Shown: piece by piece, positions 35,673-44,821 of the stretch | How positions within the stretch are numbered: position 1 is the stretch's first letter | Layout: each line of letters starts with the position of its first letter | NCBI RefSeq assembly: GCF_035934735.1 | Contig: NZ_CP142396.1 | Span: 1,922,001 to 1,986,000, forward strand | DNA: 64,000 nt | Direction of reading: 5' to 3' | From: Sedimentibacter sp. MB31-C6 | GTDB lineage: Bacteria > Bacillota > Clostridia > Tissierellales > Sedimentibacteraceae | Notes under the pieces: generated by a model | Told to the model about the DNA's origin: nothing | What the model saw: the letters and a program-made list of their open reading frames with translations, nothing else | The model's database searches: none | Position numbers and translations under genes: made by a program

Positions 35673-36370
35673 ATTTAATAACTATTTCGGGACCTCCTTC
35701 TTCAGGAAAAACTTCTGTAATATTAAAAACAATAGAAGCAATTAAAAAAAGAAAGTTAAAAGTAGGAGTAGTTAAATTTGACTGTCTTTACACAGATGAT
35801 GATATATTATATAAAAAGGCTGATATACCTGTTAAAAAGGGATTGTCTGGTTCCTTATGTCCAGACCATTATTTTGTAAGTAATATAGAAGAAGTAGTAG
35901 TTTGGGGGAAAAAGGAGAATTTAGATATTTTAATAACAGAAAGTGCAGGCTTGTGTAATAGATGTTCTCCTTATATTAAGGGTATTAAAGCAATCTGTGT
36001 AATAGATAATTTAAGTGGTATAAATACTCCTAAAAAAATAGGGCCTATGTTAAAAACTGCTGATATTATTGTTGTTACAAAGGGGGACATTGTATCTCAA
36101 GCAGAACGAGAGGTATTTGCTTCAAGGGTTAATTCTGTAAATCCTCAAGCTGTTATTATGTCTGTTAATGGGTTAACGGGGCAAGGAGCCTTTGAACTTA
36201 GCACTCTTATTTACGACAATGAGTTGAATATTGAAACAGTTAAAGGAAAACAATTAAAATTTTCAATGCCTTCTGCTTTATGTTCATATTGTTTAGGTGA
36301 AACAAGAATTGGAGAAGAATATCAAATGGGAAATGTAAGAAAGATGAAGATAGGAGATATTGATGATTAA
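35669..36370 (+). CDS. HypB/CobW/UreG-like (SIMIBI) GTP-binding protein with Cys motifs
   Basis: 233 residues. The P-loop is GPPSSGKT (8-15). The switch region ESAGLCNRCSPY (91-102) places a CXXC (C96, C99) where metallochaperone GTPases hold their metal, and further Cys are C39, C64 and the C-terminal CSYC (C205, C208). TKGD (137-140) takes the place of the base-specificity NKXD. SIMIBI GTPases of this type insert nickel, cobalt or zinc into enzymes. It lies between the binding-like protein and the ABC ATPase with overlapping ends, suggesting one complex. The metal or cofactor is not known. It is not a typical HypB, which has a His-rich N-terminus and a HypA partner. Confidence 0.8.
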   Translation: MNLITISGPPSSGKTSVILKTIEAIKKRKLKVGVVKFDCLYTDDDILYKKADIPVKKGLSGSLCPDHYFVSNIEEVVVWGKKENLDILITESAGLCNRCSPYIKGIKAICVIDNLSGINTPKKIGPMLKTADIIVVTKGDIVSQAEREVFASRVNSVNPQAVIMSVNGLTGQGAFELSTLIYDNELNIETVKGKQLKFSMPSALCSYCLGETRIGEEYQMGNVRKMKIGDIDD

Positions 36371-37382
36371 TTTAAAAGAACTAAAAACAAAAAAAATTAA
36401 AGAATTAGAAAACATGTATCCTTTTATATTATCTTTCTTTGAAAATAATAAATTAGATGTAAAAGGTTATGAAGAGTATACATTTCAAGAATTTATAAAT
36501 CATTATACTCAAGAAGAAATAGATGAATGGGCAATGGATATACCAAAGATTTTGTCAGATTTAGAAGCTTATATTAATCAAATGATTGAGTTTCTAGGAT
36601 TAGATAAAGATAAGGTAGATTCAATAACTATATTGGCTGGTAAAGATAAGTTTGGCAATAAAGAAAATTTTGACACCTTAACTATTAATAAAGGCGAGAT
36701 AGTTTCCATAGTTGGACCAACAGGTTCAGGTAAGAGTAGATTGCTGGCGGATATTGAATGGGCGGCAAATAATGATACTCCTACTGAAAGAGTAATTATG
36801 ATTAATGGAAAGTTACCTGATCATAGTATTAGGTATTCAACAAGTAACAAATTGGTGGCACAACTATCTCAAAATATGAATTTTGTTATGGACTTAACAG
36901 TAAAAGAGTTTTTAGAATTGCACGCAAGAAGCAGAATGGTCGAAGATGAGCAAAAAGTCATAATAAAAATAATAGAAGCTGCAAATGAATTAGCTGGTGA
37001 AAAATTTAATTTAGACACTCCTATAACAGGTTTAAGCGGTGGACAGTCAAGAGCATTAATGATTGCAGATACAGCAATTTTAAGTAAATCTCCTATAGTA
37101 CTTATAGATGAAATTGAAAATGCAGGAATAGATAGAAAGAGAGCATTAAATCTTCTTGTTAATGAAGAAAAAATTGTATTGATGGCAACACATGATCCTA
37201 GTTTAGCTCTTATGGCAGATAAAAGGATTGTTATTAAAAATGGTGGAATTTATAAAGTAATAGAAACTGGAATTGAAGAAAAAGATATATTAAAAGAGTT
37301 AGAAAAAATGGATCAGGTAATCAATAATATGAGAGTAAAACTTAGAAAAGGCGAAATTATAAATACTTCCTCCGTACAGTGA
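36363..37382 (+). CDS. soluble ABC-type ATPase with helical N-terminal domain
   Basis: 339 residues from ATG 36363, with AGGAG 6 nt upstream; the codon before it is an alternative TTG start. Residues 1-75 are a helical segment rich in acidic and aromatic residues (YTFQEFINHYTQEEIDEWAMDI). The ATPase follows, with Walker A GPTGSGKS (118-125), signature LSGGQSRALM (224-233), Walker B IVLIDEIENAGIDRKR and H-loop MATHDPS. There is no membrane domain in this gene and no permease in the operon, so it is unlikely to be a transporter. It overlaps the GTPase gene by 8 bp. A role as a mechanical or metal-handling ATPase is inferred from context. Confidence 0.8.
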   Translation: MINLKELKTKKIKELENMYPFILSFFENNKLDVKGYEEYTFQEFINHYTQEEIDEWAMDIPKILSDLEAYINQMIEFLGLDKDKVDSITILAGKDKFGNKENFDTLTINKGEIVSIVGPTGSGKSRLLADIEWAANNDTPTERVIMINGKLPDHSIRYSTSNKLVAQLSQNMNFVMDLTVKEFLELHARSRMVEDEQKVIIKIIEAANELAGEKFNLDTPITGLSGGQSRALMIADTAILSKSPIVLIDEIENAGIDRKRALNLLVNEEKIVLMATHDPSLALMADKRIVIKNGGIYKVIETGIEEKDILKELEKMDQVINNMRVKLRKGEIINTSSVQ

Positions 37383-37402
37383 ATGTAGGGGGAGTTTTTA
37401 TT
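37368..37402 (+). terminator. intrinsic terminator
   Basis: ACTTCCTCC near 37367-37375 pairs with GGGGGAGT near 37388-37395 (two G-U pairs and a bulge), followed by TTTTTATTTT. It starts within the last codons of the ABC ATPase gene. Confidence 0.7.
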
Positions 37403-37473
37403 TTAAATGGATAAACTTGGTTAATATTCTTATAATAAGTTGTGGAAAACTTAATAAAAACTAATAAAGGTTG

Positions 37474-37502
37474 TTGACAATATAATAATATTACTTTAAC
37501 AT
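37474..37502 (+). promoter_or_regulatory. probable promoter of the heterodimeric ABC exporter
   Basis: TTGACA (37474-37479) with a weak -10 TAACAT (37497-37502) at 17 bp. The region also has repeated AACATTA/ATTATAA stretches that might hold an operator. Confidence 0.5.
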
Positions 37503-37547
37503 TATAACATTATTCAATATTAAATCATAAAAGAAGGAGGGGGTATT

Positions 37548-39269
37548 TTGAGGAAATTGTTAACGTATATGAAAAAGTATAGAATTTATGCAATTCTTAG
37601 TCCAATACTTATGATATTAGAAGTTTTAGCAGATATAATTATCCCTTATCTAATGTCCCTTATAGTGGATATTGGTATAGTAAATCAGGATATTGAATAT
37701 ATAGTGAAAATAGGACTTATTATGGTAGCTTCAGCTTTGCTAGCTATGACTTTTGGTATTATAAGTGCTCATTGTGGAGCAAGAGCAGGCTTTGGATTTG
37801 CTTCAGAAATTCGAAAGGCAACGTTTAAAAAGGTTCAAGGCTTTTCCTTTGCAAATCTTGATGAGTTCACTGTTTCATCACTTATAACAAGGCTTACAAA
37901 TGATTGTAATACAATTGGGCAAGTAACAATGATGAGTCTTCGAATGGCCGTAAGAGCACCATTTTTGATGATATTTGCTCTTATTATGGCATTTAACATA
38001 AATGCATCACTAGCAAAGGTATTTATGGTTGCGATACCGCTTACTGCAATTTTTATAACTATTATTTTATATAAAGCAAGACCTATATTCATAAAACTAC
38101 AAACTCGTGTGGATAGGGTAAATGCTATTATTCAAGAGAACTTAACAGGTATAAGAGTTGTAAAGTCTTTTAATAGACAAAATTATGAAGAGAAAAGATT
38201 TAAGGAAAGAAATGATTTATTGAAGGATACCGCACTTAAAGCAATTTCCCTAGTTATATTCTTAATGCCTATATTAAATATTATAGTATATTCTACGATA
38301 ATTGCAGTATTATGGTTTGGTGGACAGCAAATTTTAGTAGGTAACATGGGTGGCGGTGAACTTATATCTTTTATAACATATATAACTCAAGTATTAATGG
38401 CACTTATTATGGTTTCTATGTTTTTTATGCAATTACTACGAGGATCAGCATCTGTTAACAGAATTATAGAAGTAATGAATAAGGAATCAGAAATTAAGGA
38501 AATTAAGAATCCTATAAAAGAAATAAATGATGGATCTATTAGTTTTAATCATGTTGGTTTCTGTTATCCTGGAAGTTCAGAGAAAACATTAAAGGATATA
38601 AACATAAGTATAAAATCAGGTGAAGTTATAGGAATTATTGGCTCAACAGGCTCATCAAAATCAACATTGGTACAATTAATACCAAGACTTTATGATGTAA
38701 CAGAAGGTTTTATAACTGTTGGAAATGTAGATGTTAGGGAATATGATATACAGATATTACGTGATCAGGTAGCATTTGTATTACAACAGAATACATTATT
38801 TTCAGGTACAATACGTGATAATATGCAATGGGGTAAAGACAAGGCTACAGATGAACAAATTATTAATGCACTTAAGCAAGCTCAGGCTTGGGAGTTTGTT
38901 TCAAAATATGAAGATAAATTAGAGCATAAAGTTGAACAAAACGGTGATAATTTTTCAGGAGGGCAAAAACAAAGACTTAGCATTGCAAGGTCATTAATGA
39001 AATCTCCTAAGATTATAATATTAGACGACTCAACAAGTGCTGTAGATATGACTACTGATGCAAAGATACAAAAATCATTTAAAGAAGAACTAGGACATAT
39101 TACAACAATTATTATTGCTCAAAGGATATCATCAATCCAAAATGCTGATAGAATTATTGTTATGCATGAGGGACAGATAGAGTCCTTTGGAAATCATGAA
39201 ACATTAATGGATAAATCGCCAATTTACAAAGAAATATATGAATCACAACAGAAAGGGGTGGTTGGATAA
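37548..39269 (+). CDS. heterodimeric ABC exporter, subunit with degenerate ATP site
   Basis: 573 residues: six membrane helices (about 1-310), then the ATPase with Walker A GSTGSSKST (about 360-368) and signature FSGGQKQR. Walker B reads IIILDDSTSAVD, with Asp in place of the catalytic Glu, and the H-loop is IIIAQRIS, with Gln in place of His. This is the usual pattern for the non-catalytic half of heterodimers such as TM287/288 or BmrC/BmrD. TTG 37548 is taken as start because AAGGAGG lies about 8-10 nt upstream; ATG 37569 is an alternative. The stop overlaps the next ATG by 1 bp. Export of drugs is likely. Confidence 0.92.
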   Translation: MRKLLTYMKKYRIYAILSPILMILEVLADIIIPYLMSLIVDIGIVNQDIEYIVKIGLIMVASALLAMTFGIISAHCGARAGFGFASEIRKATFKKVQGFSFANLDEFTVSSLITRLTNDCNTIGQVTMMSLRMAVRAPFLMIFALIMAFNINASLAKVFMVAIPLTAIFITIILYKARPIFIKLQTRVDRVNAIIQENLTGIRVVKSFNRQNYEEKRFKERNDLLKDTALKAISLVIFLMPILNIIVYSTIIAVLWFGGQQILVGNMGGGELISFITYITQVLMALIMVSMFFMQLLRGSASVNRIIEVMNKESEIKEIKNPIKEINDGSISFNHVGFCYPGSSEKTLKDINISIKSGEVIGIIGSTGSSKSTLVQLIPRLYDVTEGFITVGNVDVREYDIQILRDQVAFVLQQNTLFSGTIRDNMQWGKDKATDEQIINALKQAQAWEFVSKYEDKLEHKVEQNGDNFSGGQKQRLSIARSLMKSPKIIILDDSTSAVDMTTDAKIQKSFKEELGHITTIIIAQRISSIQNADRIIVMHEGQIESFGNHETLMDKSPIYKEIYESQQKGVVG

Positions 39270-41101
39270 TGAAAAATCAAAATAAACATCGTCAACTACG
39301 CCCTAATAATCCCCGAAAAACGTTGATGAGGCTATTTAGCTATTTTAAATTTAATAAGGTTTTATTTTTTGGTGGAATTTTCTTTACTATAGTTGGTTCG
39401 ATTGCACAAATTGCGGCTAATGGTATGTTGAGTCCTATAATTGATACATTAGTGGGAGATTACGATACAGGACAGTTTATTAAGTATCTTACTATTATGG
39501 GTGTATTTGTAATATTTATAGCTGTAGGTCAATATTTAGGAAATTTATTTATGGCTAGACTAGCACAGAATACTGTTCATAAAATTCGTGAAGATTTGTT
39601 TTCGCATATGGAAAAGTTATCTATTTCTTACTTTGACAGTCATTCACATGGTGACTTGATGTCAACATTTACAAATGATGTAGATATGCTTAACCAATCC
39701 TTAGAGCAAAGTGTATCTCAAGTTACAATATCTATTGTAACAGTAGTTGGAACTTTCGCTATGATGTTATTTTTAAGTCCAATACTTACTTTGGTAGTTA
39801 TAGCAATGCTTATAATAATGTTTATTGTAATAAAAAACGTTGGGAAAAAATCTTCTGTAAACTTTCGTAATCAACAATCTACATTAGCTGATATGAATAG
39901 TTATGTTGAAGAAATGATGTCAGGTCAAAAAGTCGTTAAGGTATTTAACTACGAAGAACGAACGATTAATAGTTTTAACAAGAAAAATGAAGAACTTCGC
40001 AAGGCTAGTACACAAGCATCTACTTATGGAGTTATGCTCATGCCTATTATGGGTAATTTATCATTTGTTTTATACGCACTTGTTTCTATGTTCGGCGCTT
40101 TCTTAGTTATGAAGAATAGAATGAGTGTAGGTAATATAGGATCATTCTTACAATATACGAGGAGCATTTCAAGACCTATTACTATGGTATCAAATCAGCT
40201 TAATACATTGTTTGCAGCCTTAGCAGGTGCAGAAAGAATATTTAATGTACTTGATGAGAAAGGAGAAATAGACAGAGGTGACGTTGAGCTCGTTGAAGAT
40301 TGCGAAGGAAAGAAGAACCTTTGTTGGAATGTTCCTAATGAAGATGGTGAACATGAAGAAATACCTCTTAAGGGTTTTATCAAATTTGAAGATGTAGATT
40401 TTGGTTATATACCAGGTAAGAAGATACTTAAAAATGTCAACCTTTATGCAAAACCTGGTCAAAAAATAGCATTTGTAGGGTCCACTGGTGCAGGAAAAAC
40501 TACTATTACTAATTTAATAAATAGGTTTTATGAAATAAATGATGGTACTATTCTTTATGATGGAATAGATATAAAACGTATAAAAAAACATGATTTAAGA
40601 AGTACTATGAGCATTGTACTTCAGGATGTTCATTTATTCGAAGGTACAATTGCAGATAATATTAGATATGGTAGACTTAACGCTACCGATGAAGAAGTAA
40701 AGGAAGCGGCGAAACTTGCTAATGCACATTATTTTATTAAACATCTACCACAAGGTTATGATACGATTCTTACAACTGATGGACAAAATTTATCACAAGG
40801 AGAACGTCAGTTGCTTTCTATCGCTAGAGCAGCAGTAGCAGACCCAGCCATACTCATTCTCGATGAGGCAACATCATCTGTAGATACAAGAACAGAGAAA
40901 CTTATTGCAGAAGGAATGGATAAACTAATGGAAGGTAGAACAACCTTTGTTATCGCTCATAGATTGTCTACAGTTCGTGATGCTAAAGCTATAATAGTAT
41001 TAGAACAAGGCGAAATTATAGAACGTGGTGACCATGAAGAGTTAATGAAACAAAAAGGGCGTTATTATGCATTAAATACTGGAGCAATAGAATTAGATTA
41101 A
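39269..41101 (+). CDS. heterodimeric ABC exporter, catalytic subunit
   Basis: 610 residues: six membrane helices (about 35-330), then the ATPase with Walker A GSTGAGKTT (about 408-416), signature LSQGERQLLS, Walker B AILILDEATSSVD (catalytic Glu present) and the H-loop VIAHRLS (His present). It has a short acidic insertion (VEDCEGKKNLCWNVPNEDGE) between the membrane and ATPase parts, as is common in this subfamily. It completes the exporter with the preceding subunit. A terminator follows at 41108. Confidence 0.93.
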   Translation: MKNQNKHRQLRPNNPRKTLMRLFSYFKFNKVLFFGGIFFTIVGSIAQIAANGMLSPIIDTLVGDYDTGQFIKYLTIMGVFVIFIAVGQYLGNLFMARLAQNTVHKIREDLFSHMEKLSISYFDSHSHGDLMSTFTNDVDMLNQSLEQSVSQVTISIVTVVGTFAMMLFLSPILTLVVIAMLIIMFIVIKNVGKKSSVNFRNQQSTLADMNSYVEEMMSGQKVVKVFNYEERTINSFNKKNEELRKASTQASTYGVMLMPIMGNLSFVLYALVSMFGAFLVMKNRMSVGNIGSFLQYTRSISRPITMVSNQLNTLFAALAGAERIFNVLDEKGEIDRGDVELVEDCEGKKNLCWNVPNEDGEHEEIPLKGFIKFEDVDFGYIPGKKILKNVNLYAKPGQKIAFVGSTGAGKTTITNLINRFYEINDGTILYDGIDIKRIKKHDLRSTMSIVLQDVHLFEGTIADNIRYGRLNATDEEVKEAAKLANAHYFIKHLPQGYDTILTTDGQNLSQGERQLLSIARAAVADPAILILDEATSSVDTRTEKLIAEGMDKLMEGRTTFVIAHRLSTVRDAKAIIVLEQGEIIERGDHEELMKQKGRYYALNTGAIELD

Positions 41102-41107
41102 AGATGA

Positions 41108-41146
41108 AATAGGACAGTGTAAATGTATTTCTGTCCTATTTTTATT
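41108..41146 (+). terminator. intrinsic terminator
   Basis: AATAGGACAG (41108-41117) and CTGTCCTATT (41131-41140), then TTTATTT. Confidence 0.85.
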
Positions 41147-41233
41147 TGCATAAAGATATCACAAAAGTATTGATTATTTTGTTAAAAAATGGTATCATAT
41201 TATAATTAAAGAAATCTTTTTAGGAGTTTTAAA

Positions 41234-41887
41234 ATGGATAAATTTGAAGTGTTACATTATGTTGATCATACACAATTAAAAGCCATCACTACTTTGCAAA
41301 ATATAAGAGTATTATGTGAAGAATCAATTAAATATAAAACAGCTTCTGTATGTATACCGCCATCTTATGTAAAAAGAATTTATGATTGTTATGGGGCTAA
41401 AGTAAATATTTGTACTGTAATAGGTTTTCCGCTTGGATACAGTACTACAGAAGCTAAAGTAGAAGAGTGTAGGGTTGCATTATCAGAAGGTGCTAATGAA
41501 TTTGATATGGTTATTAATATAACTGATGTTAAAAATGGTAATTATGATAAGGTAGAAAATGAAATATCACTAATAAAAAGAACAATTGGTAAGAAAATTT
41601 TAAAAGTAATAATTGAAACATGTTATTTAACTGAAGAAGAGAAGATTTCTATGTGCAAAATAGTGACAAACTCTGGTGCTGATTTTATAAAAACGTCTAC
41701 AGGATTTGGAAGTAAAGGAGCTACTTTAGAGGATATTAGGTTGTTTAAAAAGCATTTAGGCTCAAATATAAAAATCAAAGCAGCAGGAGGAATAAGAAGT
41801 TTAGAAGATATTGAAAGCTTTATTAGTGAAGGCTGCTCAAGGATAGGTTCTAGTTCAGCTGTTGAATTAGTAAAATCAGCGAAATAA
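41234..41887 (+). CDS. deoC: deoxyribose-phosphate aldolase
   Basis: 217 residues. The class I aldolase active site is intact: D91 (EFDMVINI), Schiff-base lysine K153 (FIKTSTGFG) and K182 (IKAAGG). It converts 2-deoxyribose-5-phosphate to glyceraldehyde-3-phosphate and acetaldehyde, the last step of deoxynucleoside breakdown. It lies about 100 bp before a nucleoside-type ABC importer, so uptake and catabolism appear linked. Length and start (AGGAG upstream) are normal. Confidence 0.95.
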   Translation: MDKFEVLHYVDHTQLKAITTLQNIRVLCEESIKYKTASVCIPPSYVKRIYDCYGAKVNICTVIGFPLGYSTTEAKVEECRVALSEGANEFDMVINITDVKNGNYDKVENEISLIKRTIGKKILKVIIETCYLTEEEKISMCKIVTNSGADFIKTSTGFGSKGATLEDIRLFKKHLGSNIKIKAAGGIRSLEDIESFISEGCSRIGSSSAVELVKSAK

Positions 41888-41986
41888 AACTTAATACAAT
41901 AAAGAGAGGGGGGGATAAAAAGGTTAATATTAGGTTTAAAAAATTTCCACAGGAAAACATTATCATAGTATAAAGGGAGGAAAATG

Positions 41987-43189
41987 ATGAAACATTTTAA
42001 AAAATTACTAAGCATAATATTAATAGCATCTTTAGTACTATCTTTAAGTGCATGTACAACTGAAACCCCTAGTAATACGGAAACAGATACAACTGAAGAA
42101 ACTGATGCACCTGAAACAGAGGGAACAGAGGAAGAAGTTGAGACTGAAACTGATACTGAAGGGTTTGAACTTGCATTAATTACTGACGTTGGAACAATTG
42201 ATGATAAATCTTTCAATCAAGGTGCATGGGAAGGTGTTGAAGCATATGCAAAGGAATTTAATATAACTTATAAATACTATAAACCTACTGAAAAATCAGA
42301 CTCTGCTTATATTAACTCAATTGATTTAGCAGTTAAGGCAGGGGCTAAAGTTGTAGTTTGTCCAGGTTTTTTATTTGAAGTTCCAATTCATACAGTACAG
42401 ACACAATATCCTGATGTAAAGTTTGTTATATTAGATGGTGCACCTCACAGTGGAGATTATAATATTGATATTGCTCCTAATACTTATTCTATCTTCTATG
42501 CAGAAGAAGAAGCTGGTTTCCTTGCGGGATATAGTATTGTTAAAGAAGGTTACACTAAGTTAGGATTTATGGGTGGAATGGCAGTTCCAGCTGTTGTACG
42601 TTTTGGTTATGGATTTGTACAAGGTGCTGATTATGCTGCAAAGGAACTTGGATTAACAGACGATATTCAAGTTAAATATACATATGTTGGTAACTTTGAT
42701 GCATCTCCTGAAAATCAGGCAAAAGCTTCTTCTTGGTACAATGAAGGGACAGAAGTTATATTTGCTTGCGGTGGAGCTGTAGGAAATTCTGTTATGAAGG
42801 CTGCTGAAACAGCTGGTACAAATGTAATAGGTGTTGATGTTGATCAATCGGAAGAATCTGATACAGTTATAACATCTTCTATGAAAAATCTATCAAAATC
42901 TGTATATGATGCTTTAGCAGACTATTATGCTGATTCATTCCCAGGTGGAACATCTGTTACATTAGATGCAACTGTTGAAGGTGTTCAATTGCCAATGAAT
43001 ACATCTAGATTTGAAAAATTTGCTCAAGATGATTATGATTCTATATATGAAAAAGTAGTAGCAAAGGAAATAGAGATATTAAACGATACTGATGTAGCTG
43101 CAATTGCAGAAGCAGAAGATATTCCTGCTGAAGAAGTAACTGCAGCAAATATTCCTACTGAACAAGTTACAGTAGAAGTAATTCAATAA
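41987..43189 (+). CDS. BMP-family nucleoside-binding lipoprotein
   Basis: 400 residues from ATG 41987; a second in-frame ATG three bases earlier is too close to GGGAGG. A lipoprotein signal ends in LSLSAC, followed by a Thr/Glu-rich linker of about 35 residues. The BMP domain begins GFELALITDVGTIDDKSFNQGAWEG and contains PGFLFEVPIHTVQTQYPDVKFVILDG. BMP proteins (PnrA, BmpA) bind purine nucleosides and deliver them to the ABC importer encoded next. It is the most 5' of the importer genes, separated from the ATPase by a stable stem-loop. Confidence 0.93.
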   Translation: MKHFKKLLSIILIASLVLSLSACTTETPSNTETDTTEETDAPETEGTEEEVETETDTEGFELALITDVGTIDDKSFNQGAWEGVEAYAKEFNITYKYYKPTEKSDSAYINSIDLAVKAGAKVVVCPGFLFEVPIHTVQTQYPDVKFVILDGAPHSGDYNIDIAPNTYSIFYAEEEAGFLAGYSIVKEGYTKLGFMGGMAVPAVVRFGYGFVQGADYAAKELGLTDDIQVKYTYVGNFDASPENQAKASSWYNEGTEVIFACGGAVGNSVMKAAETAGTNVIGVDVDQSEESDTVITSSMKNLSKSVYDALADYYADSFPGGTSVTLDATVEGVQLPMNTSRFEKFAQDDYDSIYEKVVAKEIEILNDTDVAAIAEAEDIPAEEVTAANIPTEQVTVEVIQ

Positions 43190-43211
43190 TATAGATAAAA
43201 GCATTAGAATT

Positions 43212-43250
43212 AAGGTTGCTTCTTAAGGCCAAAGCCTTAGGGGCAACCTT
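43212..43250 (+). other. intercistronic stem-loop
   Basis: AAGGTTGC (43212-43219) pairs with GCAACCTT (43243-43250), enclosing TAAGGC (43224-43229) with GCCTTA (43234-43239) and a CAAA loop. No T-run follows, so it probably protects the binding-protein mRNA and lowers expression of the downstream transporter genes, rather than ending transcription. Confidence 0.7.
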
Positions 43251-43282
43251 ATTCATAAATAAATATATTAGGTGGTGCCGAT

Positions 43283-44821
43283 ATGGAGTATGTAATAGAA
43301 ATGAATCATATTACCAAGTTATTCGGAAATTTTAAAGCCCTTGACGATGTTACTTTTAAAGTTAAAAAGGGTGAGGTTCATGCGCTTTTAGGAGAAAACG
43401 GCGCTGGAAAATCTACATTAATGAGTATTTTATTTGGTTTATATCAAGCTGAAAATGGGGAGATTATAATAAACGGAAACACTGTTGATATAAATAACCC
43501 TAATGATGCAAACAATTTAAATATTGGTATGGTTCATCAACATTTTAAATTAGTTCATAATTTTACAGTACTTGAAAGTATTGTATTAGGCAGAGAAACT
43601 GTGAAAGCAGGCTTTTTAAAAAAAGATGATGCAAGAAAAAAGGTAATGGCACTTAGTGACCGGTACAAATTAAAAATAAATCCAGATGCTTATATTTCTG
43701 ATATTACAGTTGGAATGCAACAAAGAGTTGAAATTCTTAAAATGTTATATTGTGATAATGATATTTTAATATTTGATGAACCAACAGCTGTGCTTACACC
43801 TCAAGAAATAGAAGAATTAATGAAGATAATGAAAGAGTTAGTAAGTGAAGGAAAATCAATTATTTTTATTTCTCATAAACTAAATGAAATAAAGGCAGTA
43901 GCTGACAGATGTACAATATTAAGAAAAGGAAAATATATTGGAACAGTAGATGTAAGCTCAACTTCCAAAGAAGAAATGTCAGAAATGATGGTGGGGCGTA
44001 AAATTAATTTTAATATAGAAAAAGATGACATATTAATGGGAGATTCTGTTCTAGATGTTAGAAATCTTACTATTAAAGCTAAAAATTCTTCAAAGAATGT
44101 TGTTAATAATGTGTCTTTTGAAGTAAAAAAGGGTGAAATTGTATGTATAGCAGGCATTGATGGTAATGGGCAATCTGAACTAGTTTATGGGATTACCGGA
44201 CTTATACCAATAAACGAAGGAAATGTAATACTAAAGGGCAAAAATATTACTAAAGAATCTATAAGGAATAAATGTATTAGTGGAATGGCTCATATACCAG
44301 AAGATAGGCATAAACATGGACTAGTTCTTGATTTTAATCTCCAACAAAATGCTGTGCTACAAACTTATTATGAAGGTAGATTTCAAAATCACGGATTTAT
44401 AAAATTTGACTCAGTAGAAGATTATGCTAAAAAATTAATAAAACAATATGACATACGTAGTCCACGAGAAGTAGATTCTATAGTTAGAAATATGTCAGGT
44501 GGAAATCAACAAAAATTAATTGTTGCCCGAGAACTTGATCGAAATCCAGATATAGTTATAGCGGTTCAACCAACAAGAGGACTTGATGTCGGAGCTACCG
44601 AATATATTCATAAACAATTAATTGAACAAAGAGATAAAGGAAAAGCAATTCTTATTATGTCATTGGAACTAGACGAAGTAATGAACATTAGCGACCGTAT
44701 ACTAGTTATTTACGAAGGGCAAATTGTAGCAGATTTAAACCCTAAAGAAATTACTGTAAAAGAACTAGGTCTTTATATGGTAGGCTCAAAAAGGAGTGTA
44801 AATTATGAAAAAGAGGCATAA
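43283..44821 (+). CDS. nucleoside ABC importer, ATP-binding protein
   Basis: 512 residues, two ATPase domains in tandem like RbsA/MglA. First: GENGAGKST, a divergent signature (ISDITVGMQQRVEI) and ILIFDEPTAVLTPQE. Second: GIDGNGQSE, a degenerate Walker A as in the second half of this family, MSGGNQQK, and VIAVQPTRGLDVGA. This is the NupA/YufO-type partner of BMP lipoproteins. Its 3' end overlaps the first permease by 17 bp. Confidence 0.93.
   Translation: MEYVIEMNHITKLFGNFKALDDVTFKVKKGEVHALLGENGAGKSTLMSILFGLYQAENGEIIINGNTVDINNPNDANNLNIGMVHQHFKLVHNFTVLESIVLGRETVKAGFLKKDDARKKVMALSDRYKLKINPDAYISDITVGMQQRVEILKMLYCDNDILIFDEPTAVLTPQEIEELMKIMKELVSEGKSIIFISHKLNEIKAVADRCTILRKGKYIGTVDVSSTSKEEMSEMMVGRKINFNIEKDDILMGDSVLDVRNLTIKAKNSSKNVVNNVSFEVKKGEIVCIAGIDGNGQSELVYGITGLIPINEGNVILKGKNITKESIRNKCISGMAHIPEDRHKHGLVLDFNLQQNAVLQTYYEGRFQNHGFIKFDSVEDYAKKLIKQYDIRSPREVDSIVRNMSGGNQQKLIVARELDRNPDIVIAVQPTRGLDVGATEYIHKQLIEQRDKGKAILIMSLELDEVMNISDRILVIYEGQIVADLNPKEITVKELGLYMVGSKRSVNYEKEA

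Noticed and set aside
41623-42216. 197-codon minus-strand frame over deoC end and BMP start
   Set aside because: Shadow of two well-supported plus-strand genes; its Ser/Val-rich translation mirrors the Thr/Glu linker of the lipoprotein.
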